NCBI GenBank assembly: GCA_025351555.1
Contig: JANXVS010000046.1
Coordinates: forward strand, 1-6,287
Length of the DNA stretch: 6,287 nucleotides
Source: Pseudomonadota bacterium
GTDB taxonomy: Bacteria; Pseudomonadota; Gammaproteobacteria; Xanthomonadales; Rhodanobacteraceae
Direction: 5' to 3'
The notes beneath the pieces were generated by a model that was not told where the DNA came from, did no database searches, and saw only the letters and a list, made by a program, of their open reading frames with translations. How positions within the stretch are numbered: the first letter of the stretch is position 1; the number at the start of each line of letters is the position of its first letter. This document shows positions 5,223-6,287 of this stretch, in pieces. A program made the position numbers and the translations under genes.

Positions 5223-5672
5223 ATGCGTCTTAACACACTCAAACCAGCCAAGGGTTCGCGCAAGGTCCGCACGCGCGTCGGTCGTGGTATCGGCTCGGGC
5301 CTGGGCAAGACCGCAGGCCGTGGCCACAAAGGCCAATACGCTCGTAGCGGCAAGGGCAAGGTCAAGCCGGGTTTTGAAGGCGGCCAGATGCCATTGCAGC
5401 GTCGTCTGCCGAAGGTCGGCTTCCGTTCGAAGAAGGCGCACGAAGTTTGCGAAGTGTTGCTGTACCAGCTCGACTCGATTAAAGCTGATCTAATTAAAGA
5501 TGGTGTCGTTGATTTCGCTGCGCTGCAAACCGCTGGCTTCATCCGGACGCGTGCCTTGCGCGCCAAGATCGTGAAGAAAGGCGAAATCAAGCGCGCGATC
5601 AAACTCAAGGGTGTTGCTGTCACGGCCGGTGCCAAGGCCGCGATCGAAGCGGCCGGCGGCAGCGTGGAGTAA
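5223..5672 (+). CDS. rplO: 50S ribosomal protein L15
   Basis: L15 is a late-assembly 50S protein with a long, basic N-terminal extension that threads through 23S rRNA. The 149-residue product starts [14 protein letters not shown]. It has the glycine-rich signature [19 protein letters not shown] at 20-38 and [17 protein letters not shown] at 51-67. It ends in [12 protein letters not shown]. coli L15 has 144 residues. GGAG (5210-5213) lies 9 nt before ATG 5223. The in-frame ORF could begin at 5187, but the added residues do not resemble L15. The 61-nt gap after rpmD has a small GC-rich hairpin (CGCGG 5170-5174 with CCGCG 5179-5183) and no T-run. Confidence 0.97.
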   Translation: MRLNTLKPAKGSRKVRTRVGRGIGSGLGKTAGRGHKGQYARSGKGKVKPGFEGGQMPLQRRLPKVGFRSKKAHEVCEVLLYQLDSIKADLIKDGVVDFAALQTAGFIRTRALRAKIVKKGEIKRAIKLKGVAVTAGAKAAIEAAGGSVE

Positions 5673-5675
5673 GCA

Positions 5676-6287
5676 GTGGCAGCATCCCAGGCCAACATGC
5701 TCTCAGGACTCGGCAAATTGACCGAGCTCAAGCAGCGCATCCTGTTCGTGATCGGCGCGTTGGTGGTTTATCGCCTCGGTTCGTTCATTCCGGTTCCTGG
5801 AGTGAACTCCGAAGCGATGAGCAAGCTGATCGAAGGCCAGGGCGGCATTGTGGACATGTTCAACATGTTCTCCGGCGGTGCGCTCGCGCGTTTCTCGCTG
5901 TTTGCGCTGGGCGTCGTGCCGTATATCTCGGCCTCGATCATCGTGCAGATGTTCGCGTCGGTGATTCCGAGCCTGCAGGCGCTGCGCAAGGAAGGCGAAT
6001 CCGGCCGGCGCAAGCTGACCCAGTACACGCGCTTCGGCACGGTCGGTCTGGCGACGTTCCAGTCGTTCGGCATCGCCAGTATGTTGCAGCACCAGGCGAA
6101 CGTCGTTTACGCGCCCGGTCCCGGCTTCGTCTTTACCGCCGTCATTGGCTTGACCGCGGGTACCATGTTCCTGATGTGGCTCGGCGAGCAGATCACCGAG
6201 CGCGGCATCGGCAACGGCATCTCGCTGCTGATCTTTGCCGGCATCGTTGCCGGGTTGCCCAGTGCGGTCGTGCGTACCCTGCAGATG
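5676..6287 (+). CDS. secY: preprotein translocase subunit SecY, N-terminal part (partial)
   Basis: SecY forms the protein-conducting channel of the inner-membrane SecYEG translocon. The window holds the first 204 codons, roughly the first 45 percent of the family's length, and the frame is open to the right edge. Visible parts are an amphipathic N-terminus, TM1 (about 21-41), the plug region (FNMFSGGAL 62-70), TM2b (about 73-97), KEGESGRRK at 105-113, TM3 (about 117-137) and TM4 (about 151-170). [15 protein letters not shown] at 169-183 precedes the start of TM5. The GTG at 5676 is chosen because GGAG (5666-5669) ends 6 nt before it and the added residues fit SecY N-termini. ATG 5697 is the alternative. 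It starts 3 nt after rplO, so coupling is likely. Confidence 0.96.
   Translation, partial: MAASQANMLSGLGKLTELKQRILFVIGALVVYRLGSFIPVPGVNSEAMSKLIEGQGGIVDMFNMFSGGALARFSLFALGVVPYISASIIVQMFASVIPSLQALRKEGESGRRKLTQYTRFGTVGLATFQSFGIASMLQHQANVVYAPGPGFVFTAVIGLTAGTMFLMWLGEQITERGIGNGISLLIFAGIVAGLPSAVVRTLQM

Noticed and set aside
4883..5740. Long antisense open frame of 285 codons opposite rpsE, rpmD, rplO and the secY start
   Set aside because: It is the mirror of four well-conserved genes, has no recognisable domain and no clear start signal.
1..6287. Search for mobile elements, CRISPR arrays, tRNAs, defence or biosynthetic genes
   Set aside because: Every sizeable coding region is a conserved ribosomal protein or SecY, and no direct-repeat array or transposase was seen.

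Overview
This window is an ordinary core-genome segment: the distal half of the S10 ribosomal-protein cluster running into the spc cluster. All genes lie on the + strand in the order rpsC (3' end only), rplP, rpmC, rpsQ, rplN, rplX, rplE, rpsN, rpsH, rplF, rplR, rpsE, rpmD, rplO, secY (5' part only). Every protein aligns by eye from end to end with its Escherichia coli counterpart. The GC-rich DNA with mostly G/C third codon positions, the non-zinc 101-residue S14, the L24 and L30 sequences and the SecY N-terminus suggest a gammaproteobacterium, probably of the Xanthomonadales/Lysobacterales. The order-level placement is inference.

Layout. Positions 1-67 hold the Arg/Glu/Pro-rich tail of S3. 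A gap of 81 nt follows, holding a terminator-like hairpin with a T-tract and a possible competing helix. Positions 149-1454 hold L16, L29, S17 and L14, closely spaced. A 167-nt gap (1455-1621) holds four hairpins in a row. Positions 1622-2814 hold L24, L5 and S14. A 178-nt gap (2815-2992) holds a related repeat element. Positions 2993-4354 hold S8, L6 and L18. A 104-nt gap with little clear content precedes S5, L30, L15 and SecY (4459 to the right edge).

The genes work together as one expression unit: thirteen complete ribosomal-protein genes plus the tail of S3, ending in the translocon channel gene. Translational coupling is likely at rplP/rpmC (stop and start overlap by 1 nt), rpsE/rpmD (14-nt overlap) and rplO/secY (3-nt gap, with the Shine-Dalgarno sequence touching the rplO stop).

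I see no mobile element, CRISPR array, tRNA or rRNA gene, defence gene or unknown protein. The features worth a second look are noncoding: the terminator-like structure between rpsC and rplP, the paired repeat elements that bracket rplX-rplE-rpsN, and the twin hairpins with identical 11-nt apical sequences in the rplN-rplX gap.
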